Source: Rhodospirillales bacterium (GTDB taxonomy: Bacteria; Pseudomonadota; Alphaproteobacteria; SMXQ01). Taken from it: 64,000 nucleotides of DNA. This document shows, in pieces, positions 28,854 through 36,598 of this stretch. Position 1 is the stretch's first letter. Every line of letters begins with the position of its first letter. Location: NCBI GenBank assembly GCA_018666775.1, contig JABIXC010000007.1:1-64000 (forward strand), written 5' to 3'. The notes beneath the pieces were generated by a model. That model was not told where the DNA came from. It ran no database searches and saw only the letters and a list, made by a program, of their open reading frames with translations. Made by a program: the position numbers and the translations under genes.

Positions 28854-28862
28854 ACGATGGGA

Positions 28863-29042
28863 TTACTTCTTTGAGTCAGAAGCCCATTCACGTACAGATC
28901 CACTCCGCCACGATGACGAGGATTTGCATTTTGGACAAATACGCTCACCCGTCCATTCACTGGGAAATGGACGTCGGCAGGCGAGACAATCGCGGACCTT
29001 CGGGGCAATATCCCCATCGGGTTCTGGTTTTTTATAACTCAT
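28863..29042 (-). CDS. Small zinc-ribbon protein
   Basis: A 59-residue protein beginning MSYKKPEPDGDIAP. It carries two CxxC knuckles, CLACRRPF and ICPKCKSSSSW, a classic zinc ribbon, with FPSEWTGERICP between them. Similar short zinc-ribbon proteins recur in alphaproteobacteria without assigned function. The frame is open from a TTG at 29063, but the ATG is more likely. It precedes GT25 by nine bases, though a functional link with glycosylation is not evident. Confidence 0.72.
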   Translation of the reverse strand: MSYKKPEPDGDIAPKVRDCLACRRPFPSEWTGERICPKCKSSSSWRSGSVREWASDSKK

Positions 29043-29400
29043 AAGGGGCAATTTCCCCGCCAAAGGCGGCTCATAGTCGGAAAGAACGTGTTCTTAGCAG
29101 GGTTGAGAATATTTTCATAGGGTGTTCATGTCGAAAATCACCAAAAAATGGGCGAAATGGGTCAATTTCGGAAAAAATAGAAAAATAAGAATAGTTGTTT
29201 TTGCAATAAATGCTTGCATTTCAGGACTATCATGCGCATATGCACGCCGTGATGGCTCCACAGCCCCTACTGGTAATGCCTCCGCAACATAGCGTTTTCG
29301 CTCTGCTGCAGATAATTCTCCCTCAAGTCGTTGTGTGATCTTTCGCCTCGGATAAAAACAAATGTTTTTCCGAATAACCTAAAACTTTGAAAGTAATACA
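29043..29400. promoter_or_regulatory. Intergenic region with cold-shock gene leader
   Basis: This 358-base stretch has no gene. It holds the divergent promoters of the zinc-ribbon and cold-shock genes. The part next to csp has a hairpin at 29349-29372 (CGGA-AAAAC/GTTTTTCCG), ending about 28 bases before the ATG. A long structured 5' leader is known for cold-shock genes, and this hairpin fits that pattern by inference. The segment around 29150-29215 is AT-rich. Confidence 0.5.
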
Positions 29401-29604
29401 ATGACCACAGGTACCGTAAAATTCTTCAATGCCACTAAAGGCTTCGGCTTCATTTCACCAGAAGATGGTTCAAAGGACGTTTTCGTTCACATCTCCGCTG
29501 TTGAAGCAGCCGGCATCGCCAATCTCAATGAAGGCCAGAAGGTCAGCTTTGATGTTGAACCTGATGCCCGCGGCCCTAAGGCTGTTAATCTGCAGGCTGA
29601 GTAA
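29401..29604 (+). CDS. Cold-shock domain protein (CspA family)
   Basis: A 67-residue single cold-shock domain that binds single-stranded nucleic acid. The RNP-1 motif [11 protein letters not shown] and RNP-2 motif DVFVHIS are intact, and [17 protein letters not shown] is typical of alphaproteobacterial Csp proteins. It lies just upstream of a DEAD-box helicase, an arrangement known from other bacteria where both act on cold-stabilised RNA. Confidence 0.96.
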   Translation: MTTGTVKFFNATKGFGFISPEDGSKDVFVHISAVEAAGIANLNEGQKVSFDVEPDARGPKAVNLQAE

Positions 29605-29613
29605 CGCCGCAGA

Positions 29614-29706
29614 AGAGGCTTTTTAGCCTCTCTGAGAATCTCCCGCGGTCGCGCAAAGCACTTCTATTAAGAAGCTGTTCGTCGCGGGAGTTCCCTCCCT
29701 TTTTTA
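29614..29706 (+). terminator. Structured csp-helicase spacer with terminator-like hairpins
   Basis: Two stems follow csp. The first is AGAGGCT/AGCCTCT at 29614-29631. The second is a long stem CTCCCGCG/CGCGGGAG at 29640-29690 with an apical CTTCT/AGAAG hairpin, followed after eight bases by a run of six T. The U-tract is not immediately next to the stem, so this may be a leaky terminator that allows some read-through into the helicase. Confidence 0.5.
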
Positions 29707-29823
29707 TATTTCCGTTGTTTCCAGGTGCGCGTGGAAGTGGCAAAAGCGCCCAACGCGGCGCGTGCCGGTTCGAGCTTTTCGCACCCCTGCGCGCGTACTT
29801 GCGCGCGTAGAAAGATTAAACCA

Positions 29824-31104
29824 TTGAATACTCAAGTTAATACTCAAGAAAATACTGTCCCCAGCTTTGCTGAGCTTGGCATTATCGAGCCCCTATGTCA
29901 TATGCTCGCCGCCAAGAATTACACTTCCCCCACCCCCATTCAGGCCAAATCTATTCCTATTTTGCTTGAAGGCCGCGATGTCCTGGGCATTGCCCAGACC
30001 GGCACCGGGAAAACGGCCGCCTTTGCACTGCCTATCCTGCAAATTCTGAAGGCCGGTGGTGGCAAGCGCGCACCCCGAGCACTGATTATGGCGCCTACCC
30101 GCGAACTGGTGATCCAAATCGCCGACGACGTCCGGTCGTATGGTGCCAGCACCAAACTGCGCGTTGCCATGATCTTTGGCGGTGTCTCTCAAAAGGCCCA
30201 AGTGGACAAAATGCGCCAGGGCGTGGACATCATTGTCGCAACGCCTGGACGGTTGCTCGATCTGATGGATCAGGGCCATGTCAAACTTGGCACCGTTGAA
30301 CATCTGGTTCTGGACGAAGCCGATCGCATGCTGGACATGGGGTTCATTCACGATGTCCGCAAAATTATTGCCAAAATTCCAAGGGAACGCCAATCCCTGC
30401 TCTTTTCGGCCACCATGCCGAATGCTGTGGAAAGCCTTTCCAAGGATATTCTTTCCAGTCCCACGCGCATTGATATTGCGCCCAAGACGGTAACGGTCAA
30501 GGCCATCAAGCAATGCGTTCATTTCGTGGAAACAGGTGCAAAAATCAGCCTGTTGCGCGATCTGATGGCCGACCAAAGCTTTAAACGCGTTATTGTGTTC
30601 ACCCGCACCAAACATCGCGCCAACAAGGTTGCAGAAACACTGGTCAAGGCAGGCGTTTTGGCCGAGGCCATCCATGGCAACAAATCCCAAGGTGCACGAC
30701 AGCGCGCGCTGGAAAATTTCCGCAAGGGAAAAGCCCGTGTTTTGGTGGCCACTGATATTGCCGCACGCGGCATTGATGTGCCTGGTGTTACCCACGTCAT
30801 CAACTTTGAAATCCCCAATGAGCCGGAAAGTTATGTCCATCGCATTGGGCGCACCGCCCGGGCAGGAAATACAGGGATTGCACTATCGTTCTGCGATTCA
30901 ACCGAGTACGCTTACCTGCGCGATATTGAGACGCTTATCCGGATGACCATTCCCTCTGAAAATGGTGAACGGCCTGCAAACATCGCCACTGCAAAACCGC
31001 CGAAAAAAGGTGGCGGAAATCGGGGTGGTCAGGGACGCCCCAACAAAAACCAGCGGCACAATCGTCCGCGCAGACAGGGCAAGCCTTCGCGCAGAGCCGC
31101 TTAA
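29824..31104 (+). CDS. DEAD-box ATP-dependent RNA helicase (RhlE-like)
   Basis: A helicase of about 426 residues from TTG 29824; the frame is open from a GTG at 29725, but that part (ARAGSSFSHPCARTCARR) does not resemble a helicase N-terminus. Motifs in order: PTPIQ, AQTGTGKT, PTRELVIQ, VLDEADRMLDMGF, SATMPN, VFTRTKHRAN, ATDIAARGID and HRIGRTARAG. A basic Gly/Arg/Lys-rich tail follows, as in cold-induced RhlE and CsdA-like enzymes. It probably unwinds structured mRNA and rRNA in the cold together with the adjacent Csp. Confidence 0.92.
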   Translation: MNTQVNTQENTVPSFAELGIIEPLCHMLAAKNYTSPTPIQAKSIPILLEGRDVLGIAQTGTGKTAAFALPILQILKAGGGKRAPRALIMAPTRELVIQIADDVRSYGASTKLRVAMIFGGVSQKAQVDKMRQGVDIIVATPGRLLDLMDQGHVKLGTVEHLVLDEADRMLDMGFIHDVRKIIAKIPRERQSLLFSATMPNAVESLSKDILSSPTRIDIAPKTVTVKAIKQCVHFVETGAKISLLRDLMADQSFKRVIVFTRTKHRANKVAETLVKAGVLAEAIHGNKSQGARQRALENFRKGKARVLVATDIAARGIDVPGVTHVINFEIPNEPESYVHRIGRTARAGNTGIALSFCDSTEYAYLRDIETLIRMTIPSENGERPANIATAKPPKKGGGNRGGQGRPNKNQRHNRPRRQGKPSRRAA

Positions 31105-31167
31105 CGTAACGCATCACAATGCACCGGGATAATCCGGTGTGTCTTAATGATAAACCCGGAGAAAGCC

Positions 31168-31323
31168 ATGGCTCGCAAGCCAAATTACAATTTCGAAAAG
31201 AACCAACGCGAAATCCAGAAAAAGGAAAAGAAAGCCGCCAAGGCCGAAGCCAAGAGGCTTGAGGTAGAGGCGCGCAAGGAAGCCAAAGCATCCGAAGCCG
31301 GTGACACCCCCGCTTCTGAATAA
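31168..31323 (+). CDS. Small Lys/Ala/Glu-rich protein
   Basis: A 51-residue frame starting MARKPNYNFEKNQREIQKK, with GGAGAAA as ribosome binding site five bases upstream and a strong terminator downstream. The middle is a charged helical segment of Lys, Ala and Glu, probably a coiled coil; the end is SEAGDTPASE. Similar short proteins with an ARKPNY start recur in alphaproteobacteria without a known role. It follows the helicase by 63 bases and could belong to the same cold-response unit, perhaps binding RNA. Confidence 0.68.
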   Translation: MARKPNYNFEKNQREIQKKEKKAAKAEAKRLEVEARKEAKASEAGDTPASE

Positions 31324-31390
31324 CCCTTTTTTCTATTTCCCTTAAAGCCCAAGGCCCGCAATACTTGGCTGGGTCTGGCTTAAAATACCC

Positions 31391-31425
31391 AAAAATACTG
31401 TGCGCCAAAGCGCGCAGTATTTTTG
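31391..31425 (+). terminator. Intrinsic terminator
   Basis: A near-perfect stem AAAATACTG-GCGC/GCGC-CAGTATTTT with a short CAAA loop ends in a T-tract. It ends the csp-helicase-small protein region. On the minus strand the same hairpin is also followed by T residues, so it may be bidirectional. Confidence 0.85.
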
Positions 31426-31500
31426 TATGGGCCGCATATTTTGGGCCCCAAAAATTAGGAACACTTCAGAAAATTTTCAACCGATGAGGGAGGGGGGAAA

Positions 31501-31576
31501 TGGTGGGCGCGACAGGGCTTGAACCTGTGACCCCTACGATGTCACCGTAGTGCTCTTCCAGCTGAGCTACGCGCCC
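31501..31576 (-). tRNA. tRNA-Val (GAC anticodon)
   Basis: On the minus strand all arms fold: acceptor GGGCGCG/CGCGCCC, D-stem GCTC/GAGC, anticodon stem CTACG/CGTAG with loop GTGACAT (anticodon GAC), T-stem ACAGG/CCTGT with loop TTCAAGC, and an encoded CCA at 31501-31503. The length is 76 bases including CCA. It stands alone between the cold-shock module and cpdR. Confidence 0.96.
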
Positions 31577-31706
31577 CCATGTTCGGGGTGAAGGCCAAAA
31601 TTTGCCTTCGGGGCCGGGTTATACCCTATTGAGGGGGCATGTCCAAGATGATTGATGGATGAAGGCTGGAAAAATGCGGGGGCCGCCAAATGATGGGTTG
31701 GGCGCG

Positions 31707-32081
31707 TTAACCGGTGCTGGCCTGCTTTTTCAGAATCTCTTCTACCCGGTCCACCAATTCACGCAGATGGAAGGGTTTTGACAGAACTTTCGTGCCGCGC
31801 AATTCCTGATCGCGGCCGCGCAGCATAACGGCGGCAAACCCGGTGATAAACATCACCTGAAGCTCAGGATGGGAAATCCGGGCCCTGGCAGCCAGCTGGA
31901 AGCCATCAAGCGATGGCATCACAACATCTGCCACCAACAGATCAAATTGCACTGCCTTGGACGCTGATAACGCTTCCAAGCCATCTCCCACGGCGAACAC
32001 ATCATGGCCCGCCCGTTCCAGGGCTTTGGCTAAAAAGATGCGCATAGTGGCGTCGTCTTCAGCAAGAAGAATGCGGCTCAT
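31707..32081 (-). CDS. cpdR: Single-domain response regulator CpdR
   Basis: A 124-residue receiver domain without an output domain. MSRILLAEDDATMR carries the acidic pocket, Asp52 in LLVADVVMP is the phospho-acceptor, and Lys in KVLSKPFHLRELVDR completes the site. The FITGFAA stretch is characteristic of CpdR, which in Caulobacter is controlled by CckA-ChpT and acts as a ClpXP adaptor for cell-cycle proteolysis. Its presence supports an alphaproteobacterial host with CtrA-type cell-cycle control. AGGA lies upstream of the ATG. Confidence 0.9.
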   Translation of the reverse strand: MSRILLAEDDATMRIFLAKALERAGHDVFAVGDGLEALSASKAVQFDLLVADVVMPSLDGFQLAARARISHPELQVMFITGFAAVMLRGRDQELRGTKVLSKPFHLRELVDRVEEILKKQASTG

Positions 32082-32348
32082 GACGGATTATTTCCTTGTA
32101 CTCAGATCGGCCAAAACGACCAAAATTACAGCTTTTTAAACGCTCCGGAGGTTTCTTATATTGGCCCCCGAAGGCCCTCCCAAAGGCAGGGTTAACCCCC
32201 CACACATCCGAATTATTGCACTAAGGGTAAACCGGACTGGGGGCCGCGTCAAAGGTCCAAAAGTTAAAATTGTATAATTCCAGTAATCCCCCTCAATTCC
32301 AAGACGAACCCTTGGCAGACCCTTGGGTTTAGGGTAAGTCTGTCCATT

Positions 32349-33260
32349 ATGGTTAACCCGACCACACCCCTTATTGACCCCAAAAATGCCCCCGCTGCGT
32401 TGCTAGAAGATGGGGTTTTAGAGATTCTGCGCCCCCGGCAACAGACCTTGCCTGTGGTATTTGCCTCCCCCCACAGCGGCACGAATTACACCCCGGAATT
32501 TACCCAGGCATCGAAACTGGACAGCACCAGTTTGCGCAAATCTGAAGACAGTTTCGTCGATGAAATTTTTGCCGCAGCCCCCGGTCTCGGAGCCCCACTG
32601 CTGAAAGCCCTGTTCCCCCGCGCCTATATCGATCCCAACCGGGAACCCTTCGAGCTGGACCCGGAAATGTTCAAAGATCCTTTGCCCACATACGTCAATT
32701 GCCAGTCTGCCCGGGTCGCCGCCGGGCTTGGCACCATTGCCCGGGTCGTGGCCACGGGCTCTGATATTTACAAAGACAAGCTATTGTTCACGGAAGCCGC
32801 AGATCGCATCAACCGGCTTTACCGCCCCTATCACAAAGCCCTGCAAGGGCTTTTGGAAGAAACCCGGGCTGCCTTTGGCTGGTGCCTGTTAATTGATTGC
32901 CATTCCATGCCATCGGTCGGTGGGCCGATGGATCAAGACCCCGGGATTGGGCGCGTCGATTTTGTGCTCGGTGATTGTTACGGGGCAGCCTGCCACAGCA
33001 CCATTTCTGATCATGTGGAAACAATGCTGACATCTAGAAACCATTCTGTGACCCGCAATATTCCTTATTCCGGGGGCTATACCACCATGCATTATGGCCG
33101 CCCCGATGCCGGGGTTCATGCCCTGCAGATCGAAATCAATCGGGGGCTTTATATGGATGAAGATGCCTATACCCGAAGCGACGGTATGGCGGCACTGACA
33201 GAATCGCTGACCGCGTTGATTGGCTCTTTTCAGGATATAGCGCCCCCCACGGCTCCCTAA
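32349..33260 (+). CDS. N-formylglutamate amidohydrolase family protein
   Basis: A 303-residue protein of the N-formylglutamate amidohydrolase family, which releases glutamate and formate at the end of one histidine-degradation route. VVFASPHSGTNYTPEF, KSEDSFVDEIF, ALFPRAYIDPNREPFELDP and LIDCHSMPS are the family signatures. No other hut gene is in the window, so it may act on another N-acyl amino acid. The gap of 267 bases before it holds no other gene. Confidence 0.9.
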   Translation: MVNPTTPLIDPKNAPAALLEDGVLEILRPRQQTLPVVFASPHSGTNYTPEFTQASKLDSTSLRKSEDSFVDEIFAAAPGLGAPLLKALFPRAYIDPNREPFELDPEMFKDPLPTYVNCQSARVAAGLGTIARVVATGSDIYKDKLLFTEAADRINRLYRPYHKALQGLLEETRAAFGWCLLIDCHSMPSVGGPMDQDPGIGRVDFVLGDCYGAACHSTISDHVETMLTSRNHSVTRNIPYSGGYTTMHYGRPDAGVHALQIEINRGLYMDEDAYTRSDGMAALTESLTALIGSFQDIAPPTAP

Positions 33261-33304
33261 GCTGGCCCCAAAAGCCTGCGCAAGAAAAGCCGGCCCAAAA
33301 AAAT

Positions 33305-33402
33305 CGAAAAAAAAGGCCACGCCGTAGCGTGGCCTTAAGTATAGGGAGGAAACGCCCAAAAAGGGTGTCTGCGGTCCAAAGCCGTAAGGCCCGGCACCGC
33401 AA
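33305..33402 (-). ncRNA. Candidate trans-acting small RNA, MmgR/alpha-r8-like
   Basis: On the minus strand a TTGACA box (33431-33436) is followed by 17 bases and AATAGT, placing a start near 33402. The RNA would have a nested 5' stem GCGGT-GCCG/CGGC-ACCGC, a small ACACCC/GGGCGT hairpin, an unpaired TTTCCTCCCT, and then a perfect GGCCACGC/GCGTGGCC terminator with eight T residues. This order, including the single-stranded decamer, matches what I recall for the alphaproteobacterial MmgR (alpha-r8, Rfam suhB) family. No protein-coding gene on this strand uses the terminator. Expression is not shown. Confidence 0.65.
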
Positions 33403-33506
33403 TTACGACTATTCCATAAGTGCAAAATAGTGTCAAATGTTTTATATAAGACTTGAGTAATAATATTACGTGTCCCTTCTGGCTCAGGGATTGCATCGAG
33501 AATGCT

Positions 33507-34292
33507 ATGAAAGCCAACTTGCCAACCCCAATGTCTCTAAATTGCCGCCGCCTGTTGGCAGGAATGGCCCTGATTTTTGCCCTGGGCATGGGGTCAAATA
33601 CCGTCTGGGCGAGCACGGAAAATGCACTTCAACCCATTGAAGATAATAAGAATTTATGCATGCACGCCGTTGATCGTGCAGAGCAAAAACACAATATTCC
33701 CGGACAAATTCTAAGGGCCATTTCCCTTGCGGAATCGGGCCGATATGACCGCCTGCGCAAGGCAAGTTTTGCCTGGCCATGGACGGTTACATCGGGAAAG
33801 AACAGCCACTACCTGCCAAGCCGGGAAGCGGCCATCGCCAAGGTTAAAGAAATGCGGGCCCAAAATATTCGCAATATTGACGTTGGCTGCATGCAGGTGA
33901 ACCTTGGCTATCACCCCGATGCCTTTGCCAATCTGGATGAGGCTTTCAACCCCGAAACCAACGTTGCTTACGCCGCAGCGCATCTTGAAAAATTATACAT
34001 TGCACGCCATTCATGGACCCTTGCCGTTGGGTACTACCATTCAGCTACCAGGCGCTTGAATCGGTCTTATCGGCGAAAGATTATGGGATTGTGGTGTGTG
34101 GAACGCAGACGCGCCGCAGCGGCCGAGCGTCAACGGGTCATCAAGGTGGGCGCAGAACGGCGTCGAAAGAGCGTTGTGGCCTATGAAGCGCGCCAACGCA
34201 AACACCGCGCATTTATCAAAGCCAGAAAAATAAAAAGAGGGGCGGCCCAAAGAAGTGCCCGACGAAATACCCTAATCGTATCCAACCGCTAA
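33507..34292 (+). CDS. Lytic transglycosylase-like (SLT domain) exported protein
   Basis: A 261-residue protein with a Sec signal peptide (RRLLAGMALIFALGMGSN, likely cleaved after VWAS). The SLT fold shows the catalytic Glu in RAISLAESGRYD, then IDVGCMQVNLGYHPDAF and YAAAHLEKLY and a final VGYYHSA. The last 70 residues are extremely rich in Arg and Lys, unusual for the family and perhaps a wall- or nucleic-acid-binding tail. The frame is open from 33453, but the ATG at 33507 gives a better signal peptide. Its stop overlaps the MFS stop on the other strand. Confidence 0.8.
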   Translation: MKANLPTPMSLNCRRLLAGMALIFALGMGSNTVWASTENALQPIEDNKNLCMHAVDRAEQKHNIPGQILRAISLAESGRYDRLRKASFAWPWTVTSGKNSHYLPSREAAIAKVKEMRAQNIRNIDVGCMQVNLGYHPDAFANLDEAFNPETNVAYAAAHLEKLYIARHSWTLAVGYYHSATRRLNRSYRRKIMGLWCVERRRAAAAERQRVIKVGAERRRKSVVAYEARQRKHRAFIKARKIKRGAAQRSARRNTLIVSNR

Positions 34293-35491
34293 CGCTGTCT
34301 GGAATCAAAGAGCACAAGAAGGGCCCCGGTCAGGCCCATGGCTGAAAGCAATAGAAACCCGCCTTTGTAGCCGAACCCTAATGCAACCAGCCCTGCAAAT
34401 AATGCTGGCGAGATTACAACGCCTGCAAAGGTGACAAAGACCGACCCCCCGGTTGCCACGCCGGCCTGGCCTTTGGGGGCAACCAAGGCCAATTCCGCCA
34501 GAAACACCCCGTTCCAGCCAATGGCCGTGGCACCAAAGACAGCTGCGATGCCATAGATGATCCAAGGATCCCAGGTGGGATCAAAATGTGCGGTTGCGGC
34601 AGCCGCCGCCGACATCAAAAACCCCAACAGCGCCAAAAGAATCCGCGGTGAGACAAGGGTTCCAGAAACGGCCCCCCAGGCAACACGGCCAATCACCCCG
34701 GCAATCTGGGCAACGGCAAGGATGGCACCGGCCGCGATCAGGCTGTAATGCACTTCTGTCACCATGAAGGTGACAAGATAGGCAATCAGGGACATCTGCA
34801 CCGAAGAATAGGTAAACGACAACAAAGACATGCGCCGAAGTCCTGCATCCCCCATAACCAGACGCAGCGGTGCGAACGGATCACGGCCAATCGGCGCATG
34901 GGGATCACGGTCTCCATCCAGATGGCGTCGCAAGGGCTGTAACCCCAGCGCCACACAAAAACAAGCCACTGCCACCGCACTTGCCGCCCCCTGCCAACCC
35001 CAGAGCAAGACAAGCAGTGGCACCACGACGCCCGCCAATGCGCCACCGGCTGGCACCCCGGTCTGTTTCAAAGAGAACACAATCGGAATCAGATGCGGCG
35101 GTGTGGTTCGTGCCAGAATATGGGAACTGACCGGGGTGGGCGGGCCATAGGCAGCCCCAAGAATAAGGGCCGAAAACACCACTGCCACCAAAGTACCGAC
35201 GGTCAACCCCAACAACCCGACACCGGCGAGCACCAAACAAATTTGGGCCAAACGAATAGCGCCGAACCGCTTGACCGCGGGCCCCCCTAAAATGGCCCCG
35301 ATCATGGCAGCAGAAAAGACCACAGACATGTAAATACCAACCCAGGACGCAGGCACCCCAAGATCTGCCCCCAGACGCACGGCAAAGACCGGCAAGGTCA
35401 AGATGGCCATGGTTACCATCACCTGAAAAACTGTCATGGAGATCAGTGGGGCAAGAACGGTCCGAACAGATGGTGACCCCAAATCAGGCAT
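34289..35491 (-). CDS. MFS transporter
   Basis: A 400-residue major facilitator with twelve predicted membrane helices and a short cytoplasmic loop between halves (HLDGDRDPHAPIGRD). The SSHILARTTPPHLIPIVFSLKQTGVP segment resembles the CynX/YbfB-like carriers. Substrate unknown. It reads towards the transglycosylase gene, sharing CTAA as overlapping stop codons, and diverges from a methyltransferase gene. Confidence 0.85.
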   Translation of the reverse strand: MPDLGSPSVRTVLAPLISMTVFQVMVTMAILTLPVFAVRLGADLGVPASWVGIYMSVVFSAAMIGAILGGPAVKRFGAIRLAQICLVLAGVGLLGLTVGTLVAVVFSALILGAAYGPPTPVSSHILARTTPPHLIPIVFSLKQTGVPAGGALAGVVVPLLVLLWGWQGAASAVAVACFCVALGLQPLRRHLDGDRDPHAPIGRDPFAPLRLVMGDAGLRRMSLLSFTYSSVQMSLIAYLVTFMVTEVHYSLIAAGAILAVAQIAGVIGRVAWGAVSGTLVSPRILLALLGFLMSAAAAATAHFDPTWDPWIIYGIAAVFGATAIGWNGVFLAELALVAPKGQAGVATGGSVFVTFAGVVISPALFAGLVALGFGYKGGFLLLSAMGLTGALLVLFDSRQR

Positions 35492-35598
35492 TAGGTGTTC
35501 CCAATATTTTCGCGGTTCATATTTTTCATGACGATGGCACCATTATCCGATAAAAATCATGGAGGCCCAGCAAACAAACTCGCGGAGAAATTAGGATA

Positions 35599-36306
35599 AT
35601 GACCACGGACCAGCAAGTGCGCTATTCATCGAACGTCGAAATTGCGAAAGAATTACTGGACCTTGATGGCAAGAAAGTCGTCGATGTTGGCTGTGGTGAA
35701 GGTCGTTTTACCCGCTTCCTTGCCAAAGCCGGAGCAGAGGTCACAGGCATTGATATCAACCAGACAGCCCTTGATCGCGCCATTGCGAAATCTCTCGATG
35801 AAGGGGTTGATGTCGCTTGGAAAAATGCACGGGCGGAAGCCATGCCATTTAAAGACGGGGAACTTGATATTGTCGTCTTTTCCAATTCATTCCATCACGT
35901 CGCACCAGAACGCATGGCCGATGCGCTCAATGAAGCCGGACGGACTTTGAACCCGGACGGGGTGCTCTACATCATGGAACCTGTCGCTGCCGGGGATTAT
36001 TTTGAAGCAACCCGGTTCGTCAATGATGAAAGCGAAGTGCGCAATCTGGCAATCGGCGCCATCCAAACCTTGGCCCGTGGCCCGTTTGATGCAGTAGAGG
36101 AAGTGACCTACCATTCCCAAAAGGCCTATGAAAATTTTGAGGCATATGCCGACGAACAGAGTCTGCGCGGTGAAAAACGCAAAAAAATCTTCGAAGACCG
36201 TGGGCCGGAAATCAAAGAAAAATTCGTGGCCGCCGCCCAAAAGGAGGATGGAAAGCTCTGTTTCGATCAGATCTTCCGGATTAATCTGCTCAAAAAATCC
36301 ACCTAA
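35599..36306 (+). CDS. Class I SAM-dependent methyltransferase
   Basis: A 235-residue enzyme with SAM motif I VVDVGCGEGRFTRFLAKAG, motif II GIDINQTALDRA and the post motif LDIVVFSNSFHHVAPERMADAL, of the UbiE/Methyltransf_11 type. The His pair in SNSFHH is typical of small-molecule methylation. It is monocistronic and the substrate is not evident. A long inverted repeat begins at its stop codon. Confidence 0.85.
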   Translation: MTTDQQVRYSSNVEIAKELLDLDGKKVVDVGCGEGRFTRFLAKAGAEVTGIDINQTALDRAIAKSLDEGVDVAWKNARAEAMPFKDGELDIVVFSNSFHHVAPERMADALNEAGRTLNPDGVLYIMEPVAAGDYFEATRFVNDESEVRNLAIGAIQTLARGPFDAVEEVTYHSQKAYENFEAYADEQSLRGEKRKKIFEDRGPEIKEKFVAAAQKEDGKLCFDQIFRINLLKKST

Positions 36307-36359
36307 ATATGCCTATTAATTAACCAGCCACAATAGAATGGCTATTTAACAGGCATATT
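36306..36359. repeat. Long imperfect inverted repeat after the methyltransferase gene
   Basis: AATATGCCT and AGGCATATT enclose a second stem AGCCA/TGGCT. It starts at the last base of the methyltransferase stop codon. There is no following T-tract, so it is either a Rho-independent-like stabiliser of the mRNA 3' end or a dyad site. It is one of two structured elements in the 292-base spacer before the porin gene. Confidence 0.55.
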
Positions 36360-36461
36360 AGCCGCTATTACGAACCTGCCGTCCCCCCTTCTGCTTGGGG
36401 CGACCCGCTGCACCCCCTTATATTTAGCCATTTTCTACCAAGAGCCCCTGCTTTGGGGCAA

Positions 36462-36477
36462 TTGGCATGTCTCTTGC
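36462..36477 (+). promoter_or_regulatory. Sigma-54 (-24/-12) promoter candidate for the porin gene
   Basis: TTGGCATG, four bases, then TTGC gives the exact GG-to-GC spacing of 12 bases required by RpoN and differs from the TGGCACG-N4-TTGCW consensus at two positions. The start would be near 36489, leaving a leader of about 110 bases before the porin ATG. A dyad AGCCCC/GGGGC overlaps the upstream edge. No clear NtrC enhancer was found by eye. Confidence 0.6.
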
Positions 36478-36598
36478 GATACTGAGGGTAGGAAACATCC
36501 ACCCTTGAGGCGCCCACACAGGGCTCTGTTTTGACGCAAGAGCGGATTGCTCCACTAGAAAAAACACGTTGGACTGTCGCAACACGAAGGAATAAACC

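Noticed and set aside
29893-30840. 315-codon minus-strand frame
   Set aside because: It lies wholly opposite the DEAD-box helicase and shows no domain; composition is that of an antisense shadow.
32262-32280. CtrA-like TTAA-N7-TTAA site near cpdR
   Set aside because: The second half-site is TAAT rather than TTAA, and it is far from the cpdR start; not strong enough to list.
33285-33340. The hairpin at 33313-33336 as terminator of the amidohydrolase gene
   Set aside because: The T-tract is on the minus strand; on the plus strand only two T follow, so it fits the small RNA better.
36400-36461. NtrC enhancer (TGCACC-N5-GGTGCA) upstream of the sigma-54 promoter
   Set aside because: Only a single TGCACC half-site is visible without its partner.
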